From a virus: a DNA stretch of 25,854 nt. The stretch lies in IMG/VR virus record IMGVR_UViG_3300023110_001514, positions 1-25,854 of that record. One strand, given 5' to 3'. Below, piece by piece: positions 9,155-16,850 of this stretch (its first letter is position 1; each line of letters opens with the position of its first letter). The notes under the pieces were generated by a model. It was not told the origin of the DNA. It did no database searches and worked only from the letters and a program-made list of their open reading frames with translations. The position numbers were made by a program, and so were the translations under genes.

Positions 9155-9760
9155 ATGAAACGGTTCAAGCAACTTCGCGAATACGCACAACCAAAATCTC
9201 CCGAAGAAAAGAGATTTAAGGATCAGCACTCTGTAGAGGTACTTGATCCCGAAGGTCATGGGGATGATATTAAGCCAAAGACCCAGAAGAAAAAGAGATT
9301 GGCAGATTATATGGACGGCCAAGATAAGGCCGCATATGATAAAGCTTATACTGTTAAGCAAGAATCTATCGAAGAAGATTGGGATGCGATCGAGGCAGAA
9401 ATATTGGAAAATCACGATATTTCTGAACTTTCCGAAGAGCAGCTCGATGAATTGATCGGTAAGATTGCAAAGGGTATTGGCAAGGGAGTCAAAAAGGCTG
9501 CCAAAAGAATGTCCACCTCTGGTCGAGCAGATGCGGCTGAAAAGAGAGCAGCTAAAGCAGAAAAGAAAAACAAAGATCGTGAGAGATTGAAGAAAGCTAA
9601 GGAGCGCATTGCAGCTGCCAAGGCAAAGAAAAATGAATCCTCTTTAGAAGAAGATATTGCTGATATTCTCGTAGAAGCATATGGAGAATCTTTGCTTGAG
9701 ATGACTGACGAAGAGATGGATTTAATCATCGATAGGCTTCACGAAGATCTGCAGGGCTAA
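9155..9760 (+). CDS. Putative internal head / prohead core protein
   Basis: This is a 201-residue, extremely charged protein at the place where T4 has the core genes 67 and 68, between gp20 and gp21. Residues 1-12 (MKRFKQLREYAQ) resemble the capsid-targeting N-terminus of T4 internal proteins (MKTYQEFI-E type). Residues 100-155 are a Lys/Ala/Glu-rich helix (AKGIGKGVKKAAKRM and onward), likely a coiled coil or DNA-binding arm. The C-terminal 40 residues are acidic. I do not recognise a direct family name; the core-protein role is inferred from position and composition. AAGGA precedes the start, and the next gene follows after four bases. Confidence 0.6.
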   Translation: MKRFKQLREYAQPKSPEEKRFKDQHSVEVLDPEGHGDDIKPKTQKKKRLADYMDGQDKAAYDKAYTVKQESIEEDWDAIEAEILENHDISELSEEQLDELIGKIAKGIGKGVKKAAKRMSTSGRADAAEKRAAKAEKKNKDRERLKKAKERIAAAKAKKNESSLEEDIADILVEAYGESLLEMTDEEMDLIIDRLHEDLQG

Positions 9761-9764
9761 TAAT

Positions 9765-10508
9765 ATGAAGAGCTTCAAAGATATCTACGAAGACGCACAA
9801 GACGAAAAAAGAATGATGCGCCAACAACTCATGTTTATCTCATATGCTGCAAAAGAAATTGCCGCATACGTAGATCGAGTTAATGATCCAGAAGAATGGT
9901 ATCAGAATAAAATGGCCACTACCCATTCAATGATGAAGACTCTTTATTCTTATGCACAAGGCCAGATGCAATCAATGAATGCAGATGATGATCTGATGGC
10001 TGGATACTACGGTGAAGAGATTACAAAGCTCGATGCTCGCAGAAGAGAATTCAAAGAAAAGCTTCGTAAATTGGCATATGAGAAATATGGCAAGAAAAAG
10101 GTAGATGCTGTTGATAAGGCAGAACTAGACGAAGAGACTTGGAAAGAAATCGAAGTATATGCTAAAAAGCACGGTGGTATCGACAAGAAAGATATGCTAA
10201 AAGTTGCGATGATGCTAAAGAAGGGTGATCGTAAAGGTGCTGAAAAATATGCTCGTGGATTGGATACAGATCCTCGTGATTGGCTATTAGATAAGATGGA
10301 TGATCTTGATGAAGCAAACTTCAAGCCTGGTAGCCTCAAATTGAAAGATGGTTCTAAGGTTAAGATTTCGATGGATAACGCAAAGGCGATCACTGCAGTA
10401 ATGAAGACACTCAGCCCAAAGAATCGTAAAGAGATGGAAACACGAATGATGGCTGATAAAAAAGGCTTTGATGAAATCATGGCCTTCGTTGATGCTGCAG
10501 GTATGTGA
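9765..10508 (+). CDS. Putative prohead core or internal head protein
   Basis: This 247-residue, mostly helical, charged protein begins MKSFKDIYEDAQ, echoing the N-terminus of the preceding gene and the T4 capsid-targeting motif. A Lys/Glu-rich middle part is followed by an LDE|AN site around residues 181-185, which fits the (L/I)xE|A/G/S cleavage rule of T4 gp21. After that comes a compact C-terminal domain (LKLKDGSKVKISMDNAKAI and then a short helix ending GFDEIMAFVDAA) that I associate with proteins of marine T4-like phages. It could be split in the head into two pieces (inference). It overlaps the next gene at TGATG. Confidence 0.55.
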   Translation: MKSFKDIYEDAQDEKRMMRQQLMFISYAAKEIAAYVDRVNDPEEWYQNKMATTHSMMKTLYSYAQGQMQSMNADDDLMAGYYGEEITKLDARRREFKEKLRKLAYEKYGKKKVDAVDKAELDEETWKEIEVYAKKHGGIDKKDMLKVAMMLKKGDRKGAEKYARGLDTDPRDWLLDKMDDLDEANFKPGSLKLKDGSKVKISMDNAKAITAVMKTLSPKNRKEMETRMMADKKGFDEIMAFVDAAGM

Positions 10509-10735
10509 TGGCTTGGGTTGCCGTAACAAATTCAAATGGTCTTTGGGAATACGATAATGCTGCTACTGCGGCGGACCCAGACACCTATGATGATATGAAT
10601 GGTACGGTAACGGCCGGTATTAGATCGTTTACACCAACTGGCGGGAATACGCAGTATACTTACATTAAATGTAGACGAACTGGGACAACACAGATTCGAG
10701 GTGAACTGTCCAAAAATTATTACGATGCGCAGTAA
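10508..10735 (+). CDS. Small conserved phage protein, unknown function
   Basis: This is a 75-residue protein. The ATG at 10508 overlaps the previous stop (TGATG); an in-frame GTG three bases earlier is an alternative. The sequence (MAWVAVTNSNGLWEYDNAAT and then a Thr/Gly/Tyr-rich part) looks like a small beta-rich virion-associated protein, possibly a decoration or internal protein. No catalytic motif, signal peptide or membrane segment is present. Its place in the head operon implies a late, head-related role, but the function is unknown. Confidence 0.6.
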   Translation: MAWVAVTNSNGLWEYDNAATAADPDTYDDMNGTVTAGIRSFTPTGGNTQYTYIKCRRTGTTQIRGELSKNYYDAQ

Positions 10736-10744
10736 TCGAAAAAT

Positions 10745-10752
10745 TATAAATA
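10745..10752 (+). promoter_or_regulatory. T4-type late promoter (TATAAATA) upstream of gp21
   Basis: This exact TATAAATA lies 31 bases before the protease start, in a 48-base gap. Confidence 0.85.
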
Positions 10753-10783
10753 CAATTTAAGAATAAAAAGGTAAGGTAAATTT

Positions 10784-11479
10784 ATGAAGCTTATTACAGA
10801 AATTACCGAAAATTGTGAGATCCTTTCTGAAATCAACGAAGAAACTGGCAAGAAGTCTTTCTTCATTGAGGGAATTTTCATGCAGGGAAATCTCAAGAAT
10901 CGTAATGGCCGTATCTATCCCAGTGAAGTCCTTGAAAATGAAATGAAGCGTTATCAAAAGGAATTCATCGATACGAAGAGAGCTTTAGGTGAACTTGGTC
11001 ATCCAGATGGACCACAAATCAATGGTGAGAGAGTATCTCATTTGATTACTGAGATGAAGAGAGATGGTGATAATTTTTATGGTAAAGCCAAAATTCTTGG
11101 TACACCTATGGGTGAAATCGTAAAGACATTTCTTGATGAAGGTGTGAAGATTGGTGTTTCTACCAGGGGTCTGGGTTCGGTGAAGGCAAAGAATGGAGTA
11201 ATGGAAGTACAAAAAGACTTCCATCTGGCTACCGTTGACATCGTTACCGATCCTTCTGCTCCTAATGCTTTTGTAAATGGCATTATGGAAAATGTAGAAT
11301 ACTATTACGATCTTGCATCTAATGCATGGCTTCCTGCTCAACAGCAAGAGGAAGTGGCTGAAGTGGTTGAGCAAATCACAAAGCAAGTGCATAAGAAGTA
11401 TAATAGAATTGTGAACAGAGTTGATGAGGAAACTGCATCGAAATTGTTCCAAAAATTCATTAGAACGCTTCAAAAGTAA
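10784..11479 (+). CDS. gp21: Prohead core protease gp21
   Basis: This 231-residue serine protease (T4 gp21 is 212) is of the herpesvirus-assemblin-like fold. The catalytic His lies in GELGHP (H73) and the nucleophile Ser in GVSTRGLGS (S126), both in the conserved spacing of the family. The N-terminal part contains NGRIYP, another hallmark, and DPSAPNAFVNG follows the active Ser. The protease cleaves the scaffold, internal proteins and the gp23 N-terminus at (L/I)xE sites before packaging. The C-terminal 60 residues are helical and charged and may be lost on self-processing. It has its own late promoter, and gp22 follows. Confidence 0.96.
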   Translation: MKLITEITENCEILSEINEETGKKSFFIEGIFMQGNLKNRNGRIYPSEVLENEMKRYQKEFIDTKRALGELGHPDGPQINGERVSHLITEMKRDGDNFYGKAKILGTPMGEIVKTFLDEGVKIGVSTRGLGSVKAKNGVMEVQKDFHLATVDIVTDPSAPNAFVNGIMENVEYYYDLASNAWLPAQQQEEVAEVVEQITKQVHKKYNRIVNRVDEETASKLFQKFIRTLQK

Positions 11480-11485
11480 AAGATT

Positions 11486-11493
11486 TATAAATA
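11486..11493 (+). promoter_or_regulatory. T4-type late promoter (TATAAATA) upstream of gp22
   Basis: This exact TATAAATA lies 43 bases before the gp22 start, in the gp21-gp22 gap. Confidence 0.87.
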
Positions 11494-11536
11494 GAGTTTG
11501 CAACAAGTTAAATTGTTACATAAAAGGAGACTAAAT

Positions 11537-12442
11537 ATGGCAGATGATCAAAGCAAGGTTGTTGCTGAAGAGGAAACTCTATCAGCCGCACCAGAAACTG
11601 TTGAAGAGCAGGTTGAGTCTGTTGAGGAAGTCGCACAGGAAGAGGAAGTAACTACGGAAGTAGTTGAAGAGGTTGTGGAAGAGACAGAGGTTGTTACCGA
11701 AGTCGATCCTACAATTGCTTCTATCTTTGAAGGCGTCGACCTTTCAGATGAATTCAAAAACAAGGTATCAGTTGTTTTTGACGCCGCAGTCAATGAGCAG
11801 GTTACAGAGAAAGTTAAGGCAATCGAAACTGATCTGAACGAGAAACTCGAAGCAGAGCTTCAAGAATCTCTGACAGCAAAAGTAGACGAGATTGTTGAAA
11901 ATCTTGACAAGTATCTTGACTATGTTGTTGAAGAGTGGATGTCGGAAAACGAAATTGCTATCGAGGCCGGTATTAAGGTTGAAATGGCAGAATCTCTAAT
12001 GACTGGTCTTAAGGATCTATTCGAAGAGCACAACATCGATGTAAATGATGAGACTGTTGATGTGGTAACAGGCTTGGAAGAGCAGGTTGCAGAAGCAGAA
12101 GCTAAGAGAAATGAACTCGTGAATGAGAACATTGCTTTGGCACAAGAAATTACCAATATGAAGGCTGAAAGAGTCTTTGAGGAAATTACTGAAGGTCTGA
12201 CTGCTACTCAACGCGAAAGACTAGTTGTTCTTTCTGAGAAACTAGATCGAAGTGATCTGGAAGATTACTCTGCTAATCTCCAGACCATTAAAGAATCTTT
12301 CTTTACAGAAACAGCTGTGAAAAAGGATGAGGTGATTGAGGAAGAAATCATTACGGAAGAGGAAGTAATTAAGCGTCCTGTTTCTGATTATTCTTCGGTC
12401 AATGCTCTTGTAGAGGCACTCAACGCAAGAAAAAGCAACTAA
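11537..12442 (+). CDS. gp22: Prohead scaffold (core) protein gp22
   Basis: This 301-residue, strongly acidic, Glu/Val-rich, largely helical protein lies between protease gp21 and major capsid gp23, the invariant place of scaffold gp22 (T4: 269). Residues 10-60 are a Glu/Val/Thr repeat-like stretch, and coiled coil is likely over 80-150 and 180-260. The start at 11537 is set by AAGGAG (11524-11529); a TTG 13 codons upstream keeps the frame open but has no ribosome site and lies only five bases after the late promoter. The scaffold shapes the prohead and is degraded by gp21. The composition alone would not prove identity; the neighbours do. Confidence 0.88.
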   Translation: MADDQSKVVAEEETLSAAPETVEEQVESVEEVAQEEEVTTEVVEEVVEETEVVTEVDPTIASIFEGVDLSDEFKNKVSVVFDAAVNEQVTEKVKAIETDLNEKLEAELQESLTAKVDEIVENLDKYLDYVVEEWMSENEIAIEAGIKVEMAESLMTGLKDLFEEHNIDVNDETVDVVTGLEEQVAEAEAKRNELVNENIALAQEITNMKAERVFEEITEGLTATQRERLVVLSEKLDRSDLEDYSANLQTIKESFFTETAVKKDEVIEEEIITEEEVIKRPVSDYSSVNALVEALNARKSN

Positions 12443-12454
12443 GAAATTAGTTTT

Positions 12455-12462
12455 TATAAATA
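12455..12462 (+). promoter_or_regulatory. T4-type late promoter (TATAAATA) upstream of gp23
   Basis: This exact TATAAATA lies 42 bases before the major capsid start, followed by AAGGAG at 12489-12494. It supplies a dedicated strong late transcript for the most abundant virion protein. Confidence 0.9.
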
Positions 12463-12504
12463 AACAGTAACACACTAATTTAAGTAACAAGGAGATAGAA
12501 TAAT

Positions 12505-13839
12505 ATGTCACAGACAAACTATCAGAAGCTTGTGGAAAAGTGGGGGCCAATCCTAGAGCACGAATCTTTTTCACCTATTGCTGATCAACACAGAAAGTCG
12601 GTAACCGCGACTATCTTGGAGAACACAGAACGTGCGCTGCAAGAATCCGGTGATCTTTCTGCAAACATGAGCTCTCTTCTTTCTGAAGCAGCTCCTGTCA
12701 ACGCTGCTGGCGCTGACGGTTTCACATCTGGTGCGACTGACGCTGGTCCGGTTGCTGGATACGATCCAGTCCTGATCTCTCTCGTGCGTCGTGCGATGCC
12801 CAACCTGATTGCATATGATATTTGTGGTGTCCAGCCTATGACTGGTCCTACAGGTCTCATCTTCGCAATGCGGTCTCGTAAGGGTACTCAATCTGGTGCA
12901 GAAACTGGTTACGGTGAAGCAGATACCACTCATTCTGGTGTAGGCACTCAAACTGGCACGATCCCTGTAGCAGATGCTGCTAATACTACTCTCTTTGAGA
13001 CTGGTACTGGTATGGCAACAAACGTTGCTGAAGCTCTCGGTGATGGTGTTGGTGCAGACTTCGCAGAAATGGCCTTCTCTATTGAGAAAGTAACTGTTGC
13101 TGCTAAGACACGTGCACTGAAGGCTGAGTACACCACTGAACTGGCTCAAGACCTGAAAGCTGTTCACGGTCTGGATGCTGAAACAGAACTGGCTAACATT
13201 CTCCAGTCTGAGATCTTGACTGAAATCAACCGTGAAGTTGTACGTACTATCTACACCACTGCTGAAGTTGGTGCTGGAAATACTGCTGCCTCTGGTGTTT
13301 TCGATCTCGACGTTGATGCTAACGGCCGTTGGTCTGTTGAGAAGTTCAAGGGTCTGATGTTCCAGGTTGAGCAAGAAGCTAACGCTATTGCTAAGGGAAC
13401 TCGTCGCGGTAAGGGTAACATTGTTATCTGTTCTTCTGATGTGGCTTCTGCTCTTCAGATGGCCGGTGTACTTGATCACACTCCTGCACTCAATGCCAAT
13501 GCTTTGGATGTTGATGATACTGGTAACACCTTCGCTGGTGTTCTGAACGGTCGCTTCCGTGTATACATCGATCCATATGCTGGTGGTAACTACATGGTTG
13601 TTGGTTACAAAGGTTCTTCTGCCTTTGATGCTGGTCTCTTCTACTGCCCATACGTACCTCTTCAGATGGTTCGTGCAGTTGGCGAGAACACTTTCCAGCC
13701 CAAGATCGGATTCAAGACTCGCTACGGCATGGTTGCAAACCCATTTGCTCAAGGCGATGCCTCTTCTCAAGGTCTTGGTGCTCTTACAGCCAACGTCAAC
13801 AAGTACTACAGAAAAGTACGAGTTACAAACTTGTTCTAA
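12505..13839 (+). CDS. gp23: Major capsid protein gp23
   Basis: This 444-residue protein (T4 gp23 is 521; marine relatives are typically shorter) has the gp23 hallmarks. These are the N-terminal LVEKWGPILEHE, the prohead cleavage site L59-S60-E61|A62 matching the gp21 rule, SLVRRAMPNLIAYDICGVQPM (about 92-112), GPTGLIFAMRSR, and the C-terminal RYGMVANPFA. After removal of the first 61 residues the mature HK97-fold subunit forms the capsid hexamers. Codon choice is visibly more uniform than in neighbours, as expected for a very abundant product. That regularity also creates a long antisense open frame, which is not a gene. A strong terminator follows. Confidence 0.99.
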   Translation: MSQTNYQKLVEKWGPILEHESFSPIADQHRKSVTATILENTERALQESGDLSANMSSLLSEAAPVNAAGADGFTSGATDAGPVAGYDPVLISLVRRAMPNLIAYDICGVQPMTGPTGLIFAMRSRKGTQSGAETGYGEADTTHSGVGTQTGTIPVADAANTTLFETGTGMATNVAEALGDGVGADFAEMAFSIEKVTVAAKTRALKAEYTTELAQDLKAVHGLDAETELANILQSEILTEINREVVRTIYTTAEVGAGNTAASGVFDLDVDANGRWSVEKFKGLMFQVEQEANAIAKGTRRGKGNIVICSSDVASALQMAGVLDHTPALNANALDVDDTGNTFAGVLNGRFRVYIDPYAGGNYMVVGYKGSSAFDAGLFYCPYVPLQMVRAVGENTFQPKIGFKTRYGMVANPFAQGDASSQGLGALTANVNKYYRKVRVTNLF

Positions 13840-13849
13840 TAACAAGAAG

Positions 13850-13861
13850 CCCTTTAAAGGG
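13850..13861 (+). repeat. Perfect 12-base palindrome after gp23
   Basis: CCCTTTAAAGGG begins 11 bases after the gp23 stop. GAAG and CTTC on either side can extend it as an imperfect hairpin. It sits just before the intrinsic terminator and may protect the 3' end of the gp23 messenger. Confidence 0.5.
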
Positions 13862-13870
13862 ACTACTTCA

Positions 13871-13898
13871 AGGGAGATCTTCGGATCTCCCTTTTTTT
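13871..13898 (+). terminator. Intrinsic terminator after gp23 (TTCG tetraloop)
   Basis: AGGGAGATC and GATCTCCCT pair as a nine-base stem closed by a TTCG tetraloop, followed by a run of seven T. This is a textbook Rho-independent terminator. It marks the end of the head gene unit, so the receptor gene downstream should need its own promoter or read-through. Confidence 0.92.
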
Positions 13899-14006
13899 AT
13901 GAGCTGTATTTGAGTAAAGTGTCATATCATTGAAACTCAATCTTAACACAAACTTCATAAAACTTTTGTTCCTCAATGATTAAATAAAGATATGAAAACA
14001 AAGAAC

Positions 14007-14038
14007 CCCCGGCCGCTAACGCGACGGGGATTTTTTTT
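14007..14038 (+). terminator. Second terminator-like hairpin in the leader of the TonB receptor gene
   Basis: CCCCG (14007-14011) pairs with CGGGG (14025-14029), and an inner CGC/GCG pair closes a TAAC loop. ATTTTTTTT follows directly. The run ends only 22 bases before the receptor ATG. It may be a back-up terminator for gp23 or an attenuator in the receptor leader. It is GC-rich, unlike the surrounding A/T-rich spacer. Confidence 0.65.
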
Positions 14039-14060
14039 GGACAAAAAGAGGAAACAAAGT

Positions 14061-16850
14061 ATGAAATTGAAACAACTTTTTGCAATGACCTTGGTACTAA
14101 TACCATTACTAGGTCTAGCAGAAGAAATCCACTATGATAGAAATCAACTCCCACAGCTAAACATTGCCATACTAGAACAAAGTGAATTTGCAGATCGTAT
14201 TGAGGTTACAACTGTACCTGTTGCAGAATTGAAGCCAGTACAGACTCAACGTGTAAAGGATCTGGTAAAACACGAAAAAAGATTAATCAAGGTTCAACAA
14301 GATACCTATAGACCGCTAGTAATCGATCATGATTACTACATTATTGATGGCCACCATCGGTATGATGCACTTACCGAGATGGGTGTAGAAAAGGCCAGAG
14401 TTGTTATAGTACACGCAAATATTGCTGATGTGGTAGAAGCGTTTCCTCAATACCGAGATGATACACCTACATACGAACCCATGGAAGAAGTTCGAGTAGT
14501 AGGCTCTCGAGCAAATCTAATCAATGCCGTCGATAAGCAAATGATGGCAGATAACATTATCTCAGTTGTCGATTCAGATGCACTAGGTAATTTCCCCGAT
14601 GCAACTGCAGCAGATGCTGTTCGGCGACTCTCTGGTATCAATGTAGAGAATGATCAAGGTGAAGGTCGGTATATTACCATTCGTGGTTTATCCTCTGACC
14701 TGAATGCAGTTTCTGTAAATGGTGCTTCTATGGTTGCACCAGAGAATGGCCGATCTGTTATCATGGATGGAATTCCAACTGAATTGCTTGACAGCATCAC
14801 AGTGGCAAAATCTTTGGTACCCGAAATGGATTCTGATAGTATTGGTGGCCGTGTAGAATTCAATACAAAGAGAGCAACCGAACTTGAAGATCGTTTATTC
14901 AATGTAAAGCTTGCTACCAAATGGAGCGAGAAGGATGATAAGAAGATGCCTAATGCATCTGTCATCTATGGTGATTATATTACCGATAATCTTGCACACA
15001 TTGTAGGTCTCACTTATTCTTCTCGCAGAATCATCTCGCATAATAATGAGACTGGTTTTGGTTGGGAAGATGGTTTAATGAATGACGATTATGAAATGCG
15101 TTGGTATGATGTTGAGCGCGAGCGATATGGATTTAGTTATGATATTGCTTACGATGCAGGAACAACTTTATACTATGCAAACATTCTTCATAACCAATAC
15201 GATGAGACAGAAACACGTTTTAAAAATGAATATGGTAAGATTAAGAACACCGGAGTAGTCTTTGATAATGCTGTAGAATCTTCTCGTGTTCGGCATGACG
15301 TGGAGACAAAACAACGGTATGAAACTAGAACAATCAGTGCAGCCTCTCTTGGATTCGAGCATTTGGGTGCCGTTACGATTGATGGTCAACTGTCTTTCTC
15401 CAGAGCAGAAGAGGATGATTCTGATAACGCCGATGTTACCTTCCGTAATTACGACAAAGATTTCGGTGCTCTTTTCGATTGGAGCAATCCACGACTCCCC
15501 ACAGTCACTCCATATGATCTCACTCTAAGAGATCCAGCTAATCTTGAATTTGATGCGTTCGAAACATGGTCGAATGTGAGTCAAGATGAAGAGGTTGCCG
15601 CACAGTTGAATTTCGAATTCGATACAGGCATTGGCATGATCAAGACTGGTGTGAAATATCGAGGTCGAGAAAAGGTCGTCGATGACTACATCATCGGCTA
15701 CACTTGGGATCGTACCCTTGCAGATTTCGAATCAGAATCCCCTGATTGGATTTGGGATCAAACATTTGGTTCTCACCTTTCTGGATCTGATACATATGCA
15801 CTACTTGATTCCGTCGGGCAAATGGAAGTCGATTTTGAAGATGATTTGAGCAGAGATTTTTCTACCAAAGAAAATATCATGGCTGCATATATTCAAGACA
15901 CGATTGACTTAGAAAATGCTGTTATCATTTTCGGTGTTCGGTACGAAGCCACTGATTTCAAATCTATTGCATATGATCAGAATGGTGATCTCGTATATGC
16001 AGAAAATGATTACGATTTTGTTGCTCCAAACCTGACGGTTAAGTATTTTTTAAATGATAATATTCAGGTTCGTGGCGCATTGTGGCGTGGACTCTCTAGA
16101 CCTGGTTTCAAAGAGACTGCTCCAAAAACATCTGTTGATGTAGACACCTCTGGTGATACTACTGGATCAGTTGGTAACCCAGATCTCTTACCATATGAAG
16201 CAGATAACTTTGATCTGTCTATCGAATATTATGGTGAAGGGATGACCTTTGCATCGATTGGTTTCTTCTATAAGAATATTGCTAATGCCATCTACCCAAC
16301 ATATCAACTGAATGGTACATTTAATGGCATTATATTCAACGATGGAGTAGAGACATGGATTAATGCTGATGATTCTACTGTAAGAGGTCTCGAGGTCAAC
16401 CTACAGTACGGCTGGGAGAATGGACTCTACGTTGCTCTAAATGGTACGCTCACTGACAGTGAATCCGTGTTCTCGTTCGATAATGATCAGACATTCTCTA
16501 CCCCTTTCCGTAAATTAGCTGACAAGGCTGCAAACTTGAGTTTGGGCTATGAGACAGATAAGATCGATATTCGACTTGCTGGGACATATAGAGATGAATA
16601 TCTTGATTGGCTTGCAGATGAAGATGGAGATATCACGAGTGTGAGTGATAATAACTCCAGATTTGTTGCACCTCATATGCAGATCGACTTGACTGCAAAA
16701 TATATCGTGAATGAATCAATGACGCTTCGATTTGAAGCAATTAACATCAATGATCGCGATGAGTATTACTACTGGGGTAATGAGAATCAACTCTCTCAGT
16801 TCGATAACTACGGTGTATCATATGTCGTGGGGATTGACTTCAGACTCTAA
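14061..16850 (+). CDS. TonB-dependent outer-membrane receptor with an N-terminal ParB/Srx-like domain
   Basis: This 929-residue protein has, in order: a signal peptide (MKLKQLFAMTLVLIPLLGLA, about 1-20); a ParB/Srx-like domain (about 30-125) with VTTVPVAELKPVQ, RPLVID and the signature IIDGHHRYDAL containing D96-G97-H98-H99-R100; a TonB box (EEVRVVGSR, 142-150); a plug domain (about 160-270) with DAVRRLSGINVENDQGEGR, YITIRGL and SDSIGGRVEFNT; and a beta barrel to the end (YVVGIDFRL). The plug and barrel have normal receptor length and resemble the Caulobacter/Alteromonas-type TonB receptors. Such receptors import siderophores, haem, glycans or vitamins with energy from TonB; the substrate is unknown. 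The start at 14061 is chosen because a signal peptide follows and AAGAGG precedes; an ATG at 13992 would place a terminator hairpin inside the gene. It is convergent with the metallopeptidase gene, overlapping by four bases. No frameshift or truncation is seen. Confidence 0.95.
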   Translation: MKLKQLFAMTLVLIPLLGLAEEIHYDRNQLPQLNIAILEQSEFADRIEVTTVPVAELKPVQTQRVKDLVKHEKRLIKVQQDTYRPLVIDHDYYIIDGHHRYDALTEMGVEKARVVIVHANIADVVEAFPQYRDDTPTYEPMEEVRVVGSRANLINAVDKQMMADNIISVVDSDALGNFPDATAADAVRRLSGINVENDQGEGRYITIRGLSSDLNAVSVNGASMVAPENGRSVIMDGIPTELLDSITVAKSLVPEMDSDSIGGRVEFNTKRATELEDRLFNVKLATKWSEKDDKKMPNASVIYGDYITDNLAHIVGLTYSSRRIISHNNETGFGWEDGLMNDDYEMRWYDVERERYGFSYDIAYDAGTTLYYANILHNQYDETETRFKNEYGKIKNTGVVFDNAVESSRVRHDVETKQRYETRTISAASLGFEHLGAVTIDGQLSFSRAEEDDSDNADVTFRNYDKDFGALFDWSNPRLPTVTPYDLTLRDPANLEFDAFETWSNVSQDEEVAAQLNFEFDTGIGMIKTGVKYRGREKVVDDYIIGYTWDRTLADFESESPDWIWDQTFGSHLSGSDTYALLDSVGQMEVDFEDDLSRDFSTKENIMAAYIQDTIDLENAVIIFGVRYEATDFKSIAYDQNGDLVYAENDYDFVAPNLTVKYFLNDNIQVRGALWRGLSRPGFKETAPKTSVDVDTSGDTTGSVGNPDLLPYEADNFDLSIEYYGEGMTFASIGFFYKNIANAIYPTYQLNGTFNGIIFNDGVETWINADDSTVRGLEVNLQYGWENGLYVALNGTLTDSESVFSFDNDQTFSTPFRKLADKAANLSLGYETDKIDIRLAGTYRDEYLDWLADEDGDITSVSDNNSRFVAPHMQIDLTAKYIVNESMTLRFEAININDRDEYYYWGNENQLSQFDNYGVSYVVGIDFRL

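Noticed and set aside
9412-9729. Ser/Ala/Phe-rich minus-strand frame opposite the 9155 gene
   Set aside because: It is produced by the Lys/Glu/Ala codons of the charged core protein on the other strand; there is no start context.
11498-11536. TTG start extending gp22 by 13 codons
   Set aside because: It begins only five bases after the late promoter octamer and has no ribosome site; AAGGAG precedes the ATG at 11537.
12571-13845. 424-codon open frame antisense to gp23
   Set aside because: It is a shadow of the regular codon use in gp23. Its protein is Ser/Thr/Cys-rich with no fold-like pattern and has no ribosome site.
13979-13986. ATTAAATA-like string as a late promoter for the receptor gene
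   Set aside because: It differs from TATAAATA at several positions in an A/T-rich spacer, and a terminator-like hairpin follows it. I could not support any promoter for the receptor.
13992-14060. Upstream ATG giving the TonB receptor 23 more residues
   Set aside because: It would place a terminator hairpin in the coding region and put a basic tail before a perfect signal peptide. The ATG at 14061 has the ribosome site.
13840-16850. Receptor gene as a host-DNA assembly chimaera
   Set aside because: Both flanks are phage genes, the receptor end overlaps the next gene by four bases, and base composition and Arg codon use look like the neighbours. Still worth a read-mapping check.
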